Positions 50,820-59,200 of a stretch of DNA of 64,000 bases are shown one piece after another; position 1 is the first letter of the stretch, and each line of letters opens with the position of its first letter. Source of the DNA: Halomonas borealis. GTDB taxonomy: Bacteria; Pseudomonadota; Gammaproteobacteria; Pseudomonadales; Halomonadaceae. Where the stretch lies: NCBI RefSeq assembly GCF_004798905.1, contig NZ_SDMO01000007.1, positions 62,001 through 126,000 of the forward strand. The letters are read 5' to 3'. The notes below the pieces were generated by a model that did no database searches, had not been told where the DNA came from, and saw only the letters and a program-made list of their open reading frames with translations. Both the position numbers and the translations under genes were made by a program.

Positions 50820-51936
50820 CCGCGGCTCCTTGCTCGGGCCCCGATCGGGGCGTATGGAAACTCAGGGTCGGGTGGGCGATCAGCTCACGCAGCACGGCGG
50901 TGGCGAAGGCGCCGCGGGGCAGCGCGAAGGAGAACCATGCCTCCCCCTCGCCCGGCTCGAGGCATGGTGCTTGCAGACGCAGGCGCAACGCGCGGCGGGC
51001 CGTCTTCACCCCGGCCCGTTCGAGGCCGGCGCACAGCTCGGGATGCGCCGCCCCCTGGGCCTGCTCACGGGCCCGCGCCTCGTCGAGCGCCAGCGAGTCG
51101 CCCTGCCCCCAGAGCACGCCGCTGGGATGCAGGTCGAGCCGCGCGGCACGCTCGCGCAGCGAATCGTCGAGCGACTCGGCGACGAACAGGCTCGATGAAC
51201 CGTCGAGGATCACTGCCTCGCCGGGCAGCGGCGTCGACCAGTCGCCCTCGACGATGCGCGCGGCCAGCTGTTCGTTGAACAGGTAACTACGCGCCGCGGA
51301 GAGCAGCATGCCGTCGCGGTCGTCGCGCTTGCGCCAGCCACGAGCCAGCACGCGTGAGGCATGATGCAGGTTGCGGCCATCCGCGCCGAAACGCTGCGGG
51401 CCGAAATAGTTGGCCACGCCATGATGACACAGCCAGGCCCAGCGCTCGGCGAGATGCGGGTCGCTCAACGCCTCGCCGGTGACGCGCAGGCGAAACCGGT
51501 TGGCAGCATGCACGCCCCGCTTGAGTTTGCGCGGGTGGCGGATGACCTCGAGCAGCGTCAGCGGCAGGTCGGCCAGCCGGGCCTCGAGATCGCCCGGCGC
51601 CTCGCGGCCAGGCAGGTGCACCGAGAACCACTGGCGGGTCACCGCGTGGCGATCCTTCATGCCGGCGAAGCCGACATCGCGCTGCGTGACCTCACAGGCC
51701 TTGGCCAGCCGACGGGCGACCAGGCTGGTGGTCAAGTCGCGCTTCTCGAGCCACAGCCACAGATGCTCGCCCTGCCCCTCGGGGGCGAAGCCCAGCTGTT
51801 CCTCGACCCGGAAATCCTCCGGCGTCGCCCGATAGCCGCCGGGCAACGGCGCACCGAAGCGCGCATCCAGCACCCGGGGCCAGCTCGGCGGCCAGACGAT
51901 CGGCGCGGCTTGCTCCGTGGACGTCGTCTCAGGCAT
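50794..51936 (-). CDS. truD: tRNA pseudouridine-13 synthase TruD
   Basis: Makes pseudouridine 13 in tRNA-Glu. The 380 residues contain the catalytic aspartate in [19 protein letters not shown] near 92, NRFRLRVTG near 150, and [12 protein letters not shown] near 175, the TruD family signature. [20 protein letters not shown] at the start is also conserved. It overlaps ispF by 8 bases upstream and surE by 26 downstream. Confidence 0.95.
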   Translation of the reverse strand: MPETTSTEQAAPIVWPPSWPRVLDARFGAPLPGGYRATPEDFRVEEQLGFAPEGQGEHLWLWLEKRDLTTSLVARRLAKACEVTQRDVGFAGMKDRHAVTRQWFSVHLPGREAPGDLEARLADLPLTLLEVIRHPRKLKRGVHAANRFRLRVTGEALSDPHLAERWAWLCHHGVANYFGPQRFGADGRNLHHASRVLARGWRKRDDRDGMLLSAARSYLFNEQLAARIVEGDWSTPLPGEAVILDGSSSLFVAESLDDSLRERAARLDLHPSGVLWGQGDSLALDEARAREQAQGAAHPELCAGLERAGVKTARRALRLRLQAPCLEPGEGEAWFSFALPRGAFATAVLRELIAHPTLSFHTPRSGPEQGAADASTAAVQ

Positions 51937-52417
51937 CGCCGGCCTCTCCCGTCAGCAGCACCACCGCCTCGGCGGCGATGCCTTCGCCGCGGCCGGTGAA
52001 ACCCAGCCGCTCGGTGGTGGTCGCCTTGACATTGACCGCGCCCCGCTCGACCGCCAGGTCGGCGGCGATGCGCTCGGCCATCACTTCGACATGCGGCGAG
52101 AGCTTCGGCGCCTGGGCCATCACCGTGGCGTCCAGGTTGCCGACCCGGTAGCCGGCCTCGCGCACGAGTGCGACGACTCGGCGCAGCAGCTCACGGCTGT
52201 CGGCGCCGGCCCAGGCCGGATCGCTATCGGGGAAGTGACGACCGATGTCGCCCAGCGCGCAGGCGCCGAGCAGGGCATCGCAGATCGCGTGAAGCAGCAC
52301 GTCGCCATCGGAGTGGGCGACGAAGCCTTGCGCGAAGGGAATGGCGACACCACCGATCCGCAGGTGGTCGCCCTCGCCGAAGCGATGGACGTCGAAGCCG
52401 TGGCCGATTCGCATCAT
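51929..52417 (-). CDS. ispF: 2-C-methyl-D-erythritol 2,4-cyclodiphosphate synthase
   Basis: MEP-pathway enzyme that forms the cyclic diphosphate. The 162 residues start [19 protein letters not shown] with zinc ligands in DVH (9, 11). [30 protein letters not shown] (from about 35) and [21 protein letters not shown] at the end match the family. Its ATG is inside the 3' end of ispD (4-base overlap). Confidence 0.97.
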   Translation of the reverse strand: MMRIGHGFDVHRFGEGDHLRIGGVAIPFAQGFVAHSDGDVLLHAICDALLGACALGDIGRHFPDSDPAWAGADSRELLRRVVALVREAGYRVGNLDATVMAQAPKLSPHVEVMAERIAADLAVERGAVNVKATTTERLGFTGRGEGIAAEAVVLLTGEAGDA

Positions 52418-53142
52418 GCGGTGTCGTTCCTGTCAGCGGGGTGATCGGACATGCCCTGGGCGGCGAGGATCGCCTCGGCCAGCGCCAGGTCCTCCGGGTG
52501 AGTGATCTTGAGGTTGTCGCGGCGAGCGCTGACCAGACGCGGCGAGAGGCCGAGCGCCTCCACCGCCGAGGCCTCATCGGTGACCGCGAGGCCACGCGCA
52601 CCGGCCTCGGCAAGCGCCCGGCGCAGCACCCCGTAAGCGAAGCCCTGGGGCGTCAGGGCGTGCCACAGGCCAGCGCGCGGCGCGGTGGTCTCGACTCGCC
52701 CGGCGCCATCGTCGCGTTTCATGGTATCGGCCACCGGCGCGGCCAGCAGGCCCCCCACCGCGTCCTCGGCGATCGTCGCCGCCAGCCGGTGCAGGTCGTC
52801 GACACGCACACAGGGGCGGGCCACATCATGCACCAGCACCGGGTCGGCCTCATCGGCCTCGTCGGCGATGGCAGCCAGGGCGTTGGTCACCGAATCGACA
52901 CGCTCATCGCCCCCCGCCACCCGTCGCCAGTCGGCGAAGGGCACCGTGGCCGGATCGAAGTGGGCGTCGCCAGGGTCCAGACACAGGCACAGCCGCGCCG
53001 CGGGGAAGGCCGCGTGGAGCCGCGCCAGGGTCGCGGCCAGCACCGTGCGGCCGGCCAAAGGCAGATACTGCTTGGGCAGCGCGGCGCCCATGCGGCGTCC
53101 GCGGCCCGCCGCGGGCACCACCAGCCAGAGTCGTTCGCTCAC
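52414..53142 (-). CDS. ispD: 2-C-methyl-D-erythritol 4-phosphate cytidylyltransferase
   Basis: Third MEP-pathway step. About 242 residues from a GTG at 53142 ([19 protein letters not shown]), with AGGAG upstream, overlapping the ftsB stop by 4 bases (GTGA). The nucleotidyltransferase loop [20 protein letters not shown] is at the N-terminus. [10 protein letters not shown] near 110 and [12 protein letters not shown] near 195 complete the active site. In-frame sequence upstream of this GTG belongs to ftsB in another frame and is not coding. Confidence 0.95.
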   Translation of the reverse strand: MSERLWLVVPAAGRGRRMGAALPKQYLPLAGRTVLAATLARLHAAFPAARLCLCLDPGDAHFDPATVPFADWRRVAGGDERVDSVTNALAAIADEADEADPVLVHDVARPCVRVDDLHRLAATIAEDAVGGLLAAPVADTMKRDDGAGRVETTAPRAGLWHALTPQGFAYGVLRRALAEAGARGLAVTDEASAVEALGLSPRLVSARRDNLKITHPEDLALAEAILAAQGMSDHPADRNDTA

Positions 53143-53441
53143 CGTGACTCTCCTGCGCCGGGCTCCCCGGCATCGGGGACCCAGAAGAACTGCTCGTCGC
53201 GGCGCACCATGCCGATATCGCTGCGCGAGCGCTCCTCGATGGCATCGAGGCCGTTCTTGAGATCGACCACCTCGGCGGCGAGTCGCTCGTTGCGCGCTCG
53301 CAGCGGCGCGTTTTCGGCCTCCAGGCGGTCCACCCGCTGGCGCACTTCGGCCAGCTCGCGCAGTCCGCCCTCGCCGAACCACAGGCGATACTGCAACAGC
53401 GCCTGCAGGGCGATGAGCACGATGGCCAGCCACTTGAGCAT
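53139..53441 (-). CDS. ftsB: Cell division protein FtsB
   Basis: Bitopic divisome protein that forms a complex with FtsL and FtsQ. 100 residues: a single membrane segment (LKWLAIVLIALQALLQYRLW, residues 2-21) followed by a heptad-type coiled coil (RELAEVRQRVDRLEAENAPL), then the GMVRRDEQFF tract common to the family. It heads ispD by overlapping stop and start. In many relatives eno precedes ftsB; here a FemAB-like gene does. Confidence 0.93.
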   Translation of the reverse strand: MLKWLAIVLIALQALLQYRLWFGEGGLRELAEVRQRVDRLEAENAPLRARNERLAAEVVDLKNGLDAIEERSRSDIGMVRRDEQFFWVPDAGEPGAGESR

Positions 53442-53562
53442 GAAGAGGGTCCGTCACCAGAGAATTCAAGGGCGTAGTATGCCATCTTCCCTCGGCCGCC
53501 TCATCCATCGAAACCCTGGCGGCGGCGGATCGCTCGACGCCCCGCCGCCGGCGTGTCGGCGC

Positions 53563-54702
53563 TCATTCGGCGGCGCGAAACGGCAGGGCCCGCTCGGCGG
53601 CCGCGATGTAGGCCGTGACTCGGGCGTCCTCCTCGGCGCAGAAGCGTGCCACTCCGTCACGCAGACGAGGGTCGGCGATATGATGCAGCGAGATCAGCCG
53701 GCGCGGCGCGAAGCCGCGGGTCAGCTTGTGCTCGCCCTGGGTACCGGGATCGAAGCACGAGAGCCCCCGCGCCAGGCAATGCTCGAGGCCCTGGTAATAG
53801 CAGGCCTCGAAGTGCAGACCATCGGCCTCGATCTCGCTGCCCCAGTAGCGACCATAGAGCGTGTGGCGCCCCTGCAGGCACAGCGCCGCGGCCACCGGCC
53901 GGCCGTCGAGGCGCGCCTGTACCAGCACCAGCGCCTCGGGCAGATCGCGGCGTAGGCGCAGGAAGAACGCCTCGTTGAGATAGCCCTGCTGCCCGCGTTC
54001 CAGGTAGGTGATCCGATAGCAGCGATAGAAGTGTGCCAGGTCGGCCTCACCGATCTCCTCACCCTCCAGCCGGTGCAGGGTCAACCCCTGCTCGGCGACC
54101 CGGCGGCGCTCGCGACGGATGGCCTTGCGCCGTTTGGCGGTCAGGGCGGCGAGGAAACCATCGAAGTCGCCGTAGCCGCGGTCTCGCCACTGGAACTGCA
54201 CGCCACCGCGGGCGATCAGCTCAGGCCGCGCCTCGCGCCAGCCGGCCACCTCCCCCTCTTCGGCGAACAGCAGGTGCCAGCTCGACAGCGTCGTGGCCTC
54301 CCAGGCCTCGGCCAGCAGGCACCGCGCCGCGAGGGGATCGACGCCATCGGCCAACACCAGCCGCGGCCCCGGCGCCGGGGTGAAGGGGATCGCACTGAGC
54401 CCCTTGGGGTAGTAGCGTCCCCCGGCCCGCTCCCAGGCGTCGGCCCAGGCCCAATCGAAGACGTACTCACCGAAGGAATGCTGCTTGTGGTAGTGCGGCA
54501 GCAGCCCGACCAACGCATCGCCGCACCACAGCGTCAGGTGGCGCGGCGTCCAGCCGCTCTCGGCGCACACCGAACCGCTGGCCTCCAGGGCATGCAGGAA
54601 CTCGTGGCGCAGGAAGGGGTGATCGTCGCCCACCAGAGCGTTCCAGGCCTCGGCCGCTACCGCGGCCACAGCGGGCTGCTCGACGACTCGCAGGTCGCTC
54701 AT
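53563..54702 (-). CDS. FemAB/GNAT-like (DUF482) N-acyltransferase-type protein
   Basis: 379 residues from ATG 54702, with GGGGGAG upstream. Features typical of the DUF482 'peptidogalycan biosynthesis' group: HPFLRHEFLHALEASGSV near 28, SFGEYVFDWAWADAW near 78, the basic AKRRKAIRRERRRV near 190, and LYGRYWGSEIEADGLHFEAC followed by YYQGLEHCLARGL near 285-315. The fold resembles two linked GNAT domains, as in FemAB. The substrate is unknown; a cell-envelope or aminoacyl-transfer role is inferred from the fold alone. It is separated from ftsB by 121 bases. Confidence 0.82.
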   Translation of the reverse strand: MSDLRVVEQPAVAAVAAEAWNALVGDDHPFLRHEFLHALEASGSVCAESGWTPRHLTLWCGDALVGLLPHYHKQHSFGEYVFDWAWADAWERAGGRYYPKGLSAIPFTPAPGPRLVLADGVDPLAARCLLAEAWEATTLSSWHLLFAEEGEVAGWREARPELIARGGVQFQWRDRGYGDFDGFLAALTAKRRKAIRRERRRVAEQGLTLHRLEGEEIGEADLAHFYRCYRITYLERGQQGYLNEAFFLRLRRDLPEALVLVQARLDGRPVAAALCLQGRHTLYGRYWGSEIEADGLHFEACYYQGLEHCLARGLSCFDPGTQGEHKLTRGFAPRRLISLHHIADPRLRDGVARFCAEEDARVTAYIAAAERALPFRAAE

Positions 54703-54810
54703 GGACGCTCCCCCGGGCACCGGCTGACGTCAGCCGACGCAACACCTACCCTAGATGACATCATGAGGCATACCCTCTCCTGGCGATGCAGGGCTCTCGA
54801 ACGCCCGCAT

Positions 54811-54825
54811 GGTAAAATAATTACA
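54811..54825. promoter_or_regulatory. HexR-like operator upstream of edd
   Basis: Read on the minus strand the site is TGTAATTATTTTACC, close to the gammaproteobacterial HexR palindrome TGTAATnnnATTACA (one half-site exact, the other with two changes). It also covers TAAAAT, a possible -10. HexR is the KDPG-responsive repressor of edd, zwf and related genes. It lies 93 bases from the edd start. Confidence 0.55.
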
Positions 54826-54835
54826 ACTATAGCCA

Positions 54836-54872
54836 AACACCCCGGGCAAACCCCTATGCAGGGTGTTATTTT
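54836..54872 (+). promoter_or_regulatory. Attenuator-like hairpin in the edd leader
   Basis: AACACCC (54836-54842) can pair with GGGTGTT (54861-54867), followed by ATTTTTG, a terminator-like arrangement inside the leader. The right arm can instead pair locally, CCCT (54852-54855) with AGGG (54860-54863), so two exclusive folds exist. The stem is short; the call is tentative. Confidence 0.4.
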
Positions 54873-54917
54873 TGCTAAACTTACGAAAACTTATCTCTCA
54901 CGTTGCCGAGGTGTCCC

Positions 54918-56804
54918 ATGGCCCAAGCATCCACGCCACTCAATGCCACCGTCCAGCAGGTCACCCAGCGCATCCGCGAGCGCAGCGCCGAGCGCCGTGC
55001 GCTCTACGAGCAGCGCATGGCCGACCAGCACCAGCGCGGCGTGCATCGCGGCGAACTCTCCTGCGGCAACCTGGCGCATGGCTTCGCCGCCTGCGGCACC
55101 CAGGACAAGAATGCCCTGAAGATGATGAACTCGGCGAACCTGGGCATCATTTCCGCCTACAACGACATGCTCTCCGCCCATCAGCCGCTTGAGACCTTCC
55201 CCGAGACCATCAAGGCCGCCGCCCGCGACATGGGCTCCACCGCCCAATTCGCCGGCGGCGTGCCCGCCATGTGCGACGGCGTCACCCAGGGCCAACCGGG
55301 CATGGAACTGTCGCTGTTCTCCCGCGACGTGATCGCCATGGCCACCGCCGTGGGGCTCTCGCACAACATGTTCGATGCCGCGCTGTATCTCGGCGTGTGC
55401 GACAAGATCGTGCCGGGGCTGTTCATCGCCGCGGCACGCTTCGGCCACCTGCCGGCCGTGTTCGTGCCCGCCGGCCCGATGCCGACCGGCCTGCCCAACA
55501 AGGAGAAGGCCCGCGTGCGCCAGCGGTTCGCCGAGGGCAAGGCCAGCCGCGAGGAACTGCTCGAAGCGGAGTCCGAGTCCTACCACAGCCCGGGCACGTG
55601 CACCTTCTACGGCACCGCCAACTCCAACCAGCTGATGATGGAGATGATGGGGCTGCACCTGCCGGGCACCTCCTTCGTCAACCCGGGCACCGAGATGCGC
55701 GAGGCGCTGACCCGCTTCGCCACCGAGCAGGCGATCCGCAACACCGAGCCCGGCGGCACCTATCGCCCCTTCTACCAGCAGATCGACGAACGCGCCATCG
55801 TCAATGCCGTGGTCGGCCTGCTGGCATCCGGCGGCTCTACCAACCACACCATGCACCTGGTGGCCATGGCCGCCGCGGCGGGCCTCACCCTGACCTGGGA
55901 CGACTTCACCGATCTCTCGGCGGTGACGCCGAGCCTGATGAGGGTCTATCCCAACGGCCAGGCGGACATCAACCACTTCCAGGCCGCCGGCGGCATGAGC
56001 TACCTTTTCCGCGAACTGATCGGCGCCGGGCTGATCCACAGCGATATCCCCACCGCCTTCGGCACCGACATGACCGCCTATACCCAGGAACCCTTCCTCG
56101 AGGACGGCAAGCTGACCTGGCGCGAGGGCCCGCAGCAGAGCCTCGACGAGGACGTGCTGCGCCCGGTCGCCACGCCCTTCGCCCCCACCGGCGGGCTCAC
56201 CGTGCTCGACGGCAACCTGGGGCGTGGCGTGATCAAGGTCTCGGCGGTGGCGGAAGAACACCGCGTGGTCGAGGCCCCGGCGCGGATCTTCGAGGACCAG
56301 AACGACCTCAAGGCGGCCTTCGACGCCGGCGAGCTGGACCGCGATGTGATCGCCGTGGTGCGCTTCCAGGGGCCCAAGGCCAATGGCATGCCGGAGCTTC
56401 ACAAGCTGACGCCGTTCCTCGGCGTACTGCAGGATCGCGGCCACAAGGTCGCCCTGGTCACCGATGGCCGCATGTCCGGCGCCTCCGGCAAGGTCCCGGC
56501 GGCCATTCATATCAGCCCCGAAGCGCTGGACGGCGGACCGCTGTCCAAACTCCACGATGGTGATATCGTGCGCCTCGATGCCGACGCCGGCACCCTGGAG
56601 GCCAAGGTGAGCGCCGCCGATTGGGCCGAGCGCGAGCAGCGCGTGGCCGAGCTGGACCACTACCATGTCGGCCTGGGCCGCGAGCTGTTCGGTGGCTTCC
56701 GCCATCTGGCCATGCGCGGCGAGGAAGGCGCCGGGGTGTTCGGTGGCTTCGAGGCCGACGACCTGGCCCGCCAGGCCGGCCAGATCCATGACGAGGACGC
56801 CTGA
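54918..56804 (+). CDS. edd: 6-phosphogluconate dehydratase
   Basis: Iron-sulfur Entner-Doudoroff enzyme turning 6-phosphogluconate into KDPG. About 628 residues from ATG 54918, where GAGG lies six bases upstream; a TTG five codons earlier is weaker. Family blocks include [40 protein letters not shown] and [20 protein letters not shown] with cluster cysteines, and [18 protein letters not shown] near the end. It distantly parallels ilvD at 12.4 kb. It is the first gene of a plus-strand sugar operon and is preceded by a HexR-like site. Confidence 0.96.
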   Translation: MAQASTPLNATVQQVTQRIRERSAERRALYEQRMADQHQRGVHRGELSCGNLAHGFAACGTQDKNALKMMNSANLGIISAYNDMLSAHQPLETFPETIKAAARDMGSTAQFAGGVPAMCDGVTQGQPGMELSLFSRDVIAMATAVGLSHNMFDAALYLGVCDKIVPGLFIAAARFGHLPAVFVPAGPMPTGLPNKEKARVRQRFAEGKASREELLEAESESYHSPGTCTFYGTANSNQLMMEMMGLHLPGTSFVNPGTEMREALTRFATEQAIRNTEPGGTYRPFYQQIDERAIVNAVVGLLASGGSTNHTMHLVAMAAAAGLTLTWDDFTDLSAVTPSLMRVYPNGQADINHFQAAGGMSYLFRELIGAGLIHSDIPTAFGTDMTAYTQEPFLEDGKLTWREGPQQSLDEDVLRPVATPFAPTGGLTVLDGNLGRGVIKVSAVAEEHRVVEAPARIFEDQNDLKAAFDAGELDRDVIAVVRFQGPKANGMPELHKLTPFLGVLQDRGHKVALVTDGRMSGASGKVPAAIHISPEALDGGPLSKLHDGDIVRLDADAGTLEAKVSAADWAEREQRVAELDHYHVGLGRELFGGFRHLAMRGEEGAGVFGGFEADDLARQAGQIHDEDA

Positions 56805-56854
56805 GGCGATACCCACGCCGCGTTCGCCTCGTGCCACAGCGTGGATATAGCCAT

Positions 56855-56883
56855 CGGGAGCGGGGAACCAGGCCCCGCTCCCG
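56855..56883 (+). terminator. Strong hairpin between edd and the glk repeat array
   Basis: CGGGAGCGGGG (56855-56865) pairs perfectly over 11 bases with 56873-56883, with a 7-base loop. It is followed by CGATTGTTTG, a weak U tract. It could partly terminate edd transcripts or protect their 3' end. The stretch 56805-56854 holds no other feature I can recognise. Confidence 0.55.
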
Positions 56884-56910
56884 CGATTGTTTGAAAGAGA
56901 CGAATTGACG

Positions 56911-56982
56911 ATGACCCGACCCGCACTAATTGGTGTGGCTATCGAAAGCGCGGCACCCGGCCCGGTTGGCGTGGCTGATTGA
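56911..56982 (+). CDS. Mini-ORF 1 (23 residues) in the glk leader
   Basis: Begins with the same eight residues as glucokinase, MTRPALIG, then VAIESAAPGPVGVAD and TGA. The sequence before its ATG, AAAGAGACGAATTGACG, resembles the glk leader. The small number of changes between units includes two silent ones. Translation is plausible because it carries the glk initiation region, but there is no proof the peptide has a role. Confidence 0.3.
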   Translation: MTRPALIGVAIESAAPGPVGVAD

Positions 56983-56997
56983 GAGACGAACCTGACG

Positions 56998-57069
56998 ATG
57001 ACCCGACCCGCATTAATTGGTGTGGCTATCGAAAGCGCGGCACCCGGACCGGCTGGCGTGACTGATTGA
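56998..57069 (+). CDS. Mini-ORF 2 (23 residues) in the glk leader
   Basis: Second copy. Compared with copy 1, the differences are a silent CTA to TTA (leucine), a silent GGC to GGA (glycine), GTT to GCT (valine to alanine) and GCT to ACT (alanine to threonine). It starts 15 bases after the stop of mini-ORF 1, close enough for re-initiation. Confidence 0.3.
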   Translation: MTRPALIGVAIESAAPGPAGVTD

Positions 57070-57084
57070 GAGACGAACCTGACG

Positions 57085-57156
57085 ATGACCCGACCCGCAC
57101 TAATTGGTGTGGCTATCGAAAGCGCGGCACCCGACCCGGTTGGCGTGGCTGATTGA
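57085..57156 (+). CDS. Mini-ORF 3 (23 residues) in the glk leader
   Basis: Third copy, identical to copy 1 except GGC to GAC (glycine to aspartate at residue 17). Its TGA is 15 bases before the glk ATG, so ribosomes finishing it could restart on glk. Confidence 0.3.
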   Translation: MTRPALIGVAIESAAPDPVGVAD

Positions 57157-57171
57157 GAGACGAACCTGACG

Positions 57172-58140
57172 ATGACCCGACCCGCACTAATTGGTGACAT
57201 CGGCGGCACCAATGCCCGCCTCGCCCTGGTGACCCCGGGGGCCTTCGCGCCCCACGACATCCTGAGCCTGCCCTGTGCCGACTATCCCGGCCTGGTCGAG
57301 GCGATACGCGACTACCTGGAACGGGTCGGCGCCGTGGGCGACAACGCCCCGCGCGAGGCCTGCCTGGCCTTCGCCTGCCCGACCCACGGCGAGCATATCA
57401 AGCTGACCAACAACCCCTGGTCGTTCTCCCGCACCGGGGTGCGAGAGGCCCTGGGGCTCGAGTTGTTCAAGGCGATCAACGACTTCACCGCCCAGGCCCT
57501 GGGCGTGCCCCACGTGGCCGAGGGCGAACTGTTCGAGGTACAGCCCGGCGAGGCGATGCCCCATGCCGCGCGGCTGGTGATCGGTCCCGGCACCGGGCTC
57601 GGCATGGCCGGCGTCTTTCCTGGCCGCCATGCCTGGATCCCGCTGCCCACCGAGGGTGGCCACGCGACCTTCGCCCCCACCGACGAGCGCGAGCACAACC
57701 TGCTGCGCTACTTCCGCAACCGCTACGGGCGTATCTCGGTCGAACGCCTGATGTGCGGCCAGGGGCTGCTGGATCTCTACCTGGCTCACTGTTCGCTGAA
57801 GGGCAGCAATCCGAGCTGCACGACGCCCGCCGAGGTTAGCGCGGCGGCCGCGAGCGGAGACGCCGTGGCGCGTGATACCCTGCTGCGCTTTTTGAAGATC
57901 CTCGGCGACGTCAGCGGCGATGCCGCGCTGACCCTCGGTGCCCGAGGCGGGGTCTACCTGTGTGGCGGCATCCTGCCACGGCTGCTCGACTGGCTGCCGC
58001 AGAGCCGCTTTCGCGAGGCCTTCGCCGACAAGGGGCGCATGAACGCCTATAACGCCGACATCCCGGTCCGGGTGGTCACCGCGCCCTGGACGGGCCTGCT
58101 GGGCGCCGCCGAGGCCCTGCACAACGAAGAGGTCGAATGA
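57172..58140 (+). CDS. glk: Glucokinase
   Basis: Phosphorylates glucose in the cytoplasm with ATP, feeding zwf. The 322 residues show the phosphate motif LIGDIGGTNARLALV at the very N-terminus, LTNNPWSFSR near 83, AINDFTAQALGVP near 102, VIGPGTGLGMAGVFPG near 137 and EGGHATFAPTDERE near 162, all ROK-independent Glk type. The start is fixed because MTRPALIGDIGG aligns with the family. Its initiation region is preceded by three partial copies of itself. A 9-base-arm palindrome (58141-58159) follows the stop. Confidence 0.95.
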   Translation: MTRPALIGDIGGTNARLALVTPGAFAPHDILSLPCADYPGLVEAIRDYLERVGAVGDNAPREACLAFACPTHGEHIKLTNNPWSFSRTGVREALGLELFKAINDFTAQALGVPHVAEGELFEVQPGEAMPHAARLVIGPGTGLGMAGVFPGRHAWIPLPTEGGHATFAPTDEREHNLLRYFRNRYGRISVERLMCGQGLLDLYLAHCSLKGSNPSCTTPAEVSAAAASGDAVARDTLLRFLKILGDVSGDAALTLGARGGVYLCGGILPRLLDWLPQSRFREAFADKGRMNAYNADIPVRVVTAPWTGLLGAAEALHNEEVE

Positions 58141-58159
58141 CTCGACGCCAGGCGTCGAG
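58141..58159 (+). promoter_or_regulatory. Intercistronic palindrome after glk
   Basis: CTCGACGCC-A-GGCGTCGAG directly follows the glk stop, with 9-base arms around a single A. In RNA it makes a short hairpin in the gap before the mutarotase, which has its own strong GGAGGAG ribosome-binding site. It could tune mRNA stability between the two genes. Confidence 0.4.
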
Positions 58160-58180
58160 CGACCCGATGGAGGAGATCGC

Positions 58181-59200
58181 ATGATTCCCGCTTCCCTGCG
58201 CGCCCTGCTGGACGCCACCGACGGCCAGCGCCGCGCCGAATGGGCTGGCCGCGAGATATGGCTGGCCCGCGAGGCCTGGGGTGAACTCGTGGTGTCGCTT
58301 CAGGGCGCCCAGGTGCTTCACTATTTGCCGTCGCCCAAAGACGCGACCACCGAGGGCTCTCCTTCCCGTGCGCCCGAAGACGCGCACGCCGAGAACTCCT
58401 CTCCCGCGCCCGATGCCGCGCGAGACGCCGCGACATCACCGGCCGGCGAGACAACGAACGACGAAGAAACCCTGGTGCCCGGCGGCTGGCTGTGGGTCAC
58501 GCCCACCCCCCAGACGCTACCCGGCGCCATCCGCGGCGGCATCCCGCTGTGCTGGCCGTGGTTCGCCGACGAGAACACCGCCGACGAGTCCGCGGACCGT
58601 TCCGGCCCCATGCACGGCCCGGCGCGCAAGGCCGACTGGCGCCTCGACGCCGTGGATGAGCACGAGGAAGGCGTCGAGCTGCACCTCTCGCCGCTGGAGC
58701 GCCTGCACACCCAGCTGGTGCCGCGCGCGGTGATCCAGGCCAACGCCCATCGCCTGCACGTGGAGCTGATCACCGAGCACCGCGGCGAGACGCCGGTCAA
58801 GATCACCGGCGCCCTGCACAGCTACCTGGCGGTGAACGACGCCACGGCCTGTCGCGTCGAAGGGCTGGTCGGCGCCCGCTACCTGGACAAGCTCGCCGAC
58901 TTCGCCGAGCGCGAGCAACAAGGCGAGCTGGGCGTGCGTGGCGGCCTCGATCGCATCTACCACACCAACGCCGAGCTGACGCTGGACGACGGCCACCGCC
59001 GGCTGCGCATCGCCCGTCAGGACAGCGACTCGGCGGTGGTCTGGCATCCCGGCGACGCGCTTCCGACCGACACCTCCGCCGCCGCGGGCCGCCGTTTCCT
59101 GTGCGTCGAGGCGGCCAACACCCGGCTCGACCCGGTGTGGCTGGTGCCCGGCGCCCAGCACCTGCTGGGCACCACCCTTTCCCTTGCGAGCGACGCATGA
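58181..59200 (+). CDS. D-hexose-6-phosphate mutarotase (YeaD-like)
   Basis: Aldose-1-epimerase superfamily; interconverts anomers of glucose-6-phosphate, which suits its place between glk and the sugar-phosphate enzymes. 339 residues versus about 290 usually. The fold core reads IRGGIPLCWPWFADE near 117, HGPARKADWRLD near 144, and ITGALHSYLAVNDATAC near 207. The family histidines and acidic residues appear present. The excess is an acidic low-complexity insert at residues 51-99 built from degenerate 13-residue repeats (PKDATTEGSPSRA, PEDAHAENSSPAP). GGAGGAG precedes the ATG. Confidence 0.88.
   Translation: MIPASLRALLDATDGQRRAEWAGREIWLAREAWGELVVSLQGAQVLHYLPSPKDATTEGSPSRAPEDAHAENSSPAPDAARDAATSPAGETTNDEETLVPGGWLWVTPTPQTLPGAIRGGIPLCWPWFADENTADESADRSGPMHGPARKADWRLDAVDEHEEGVELHLSPLERLHTQLVPRAVIQANAHRLHVELITEHRGETPVKITGALHSYLAVNDATACRVEGLVGARYLDKLADFAEREQQGELGVRGGLDRIYHTNAELTLDDGHRRLRIARQDSDSAVVWHPGDALPTDTSAAAGRRFLCVEAANTRLDPVWLVPGAQHLLGTTLSLASDA

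Larger units (their letters stand above)
56911..57171 (+). repeat. Three 87-bp tandem repeats duplicating the glk start region
   Basis: Units 56911-56997, 56998-57084 and 57085-57171 differ at only a few positions. Each opens with the same 24 bases as glk (ATGACCCGACCCGCACTAAT plus TGGT, coding MTRPALIG) and ends with the 15-base leader GAGACGAACCTGACG that also precedes glk. The middle 48 bases, ending in TGA, are absent from glk. Inside each unit TTGGnGTGGCT occurs twice, 36 bases apart. 87 is a multiple of three, so all units are in frame with glk. Confidence 0.97.

Noticed and set aside
54891..57260. A 789-residue open frame on the minus strand across edd and the glk repeats, with a 29-residue repeat in its translation
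   Set aside because: It is antisense to edd, whose domains are unmistakable. The repeated peptide is just the reverse reading of the 87-bp DNA units. No ribosome-binding site or family resemblance.
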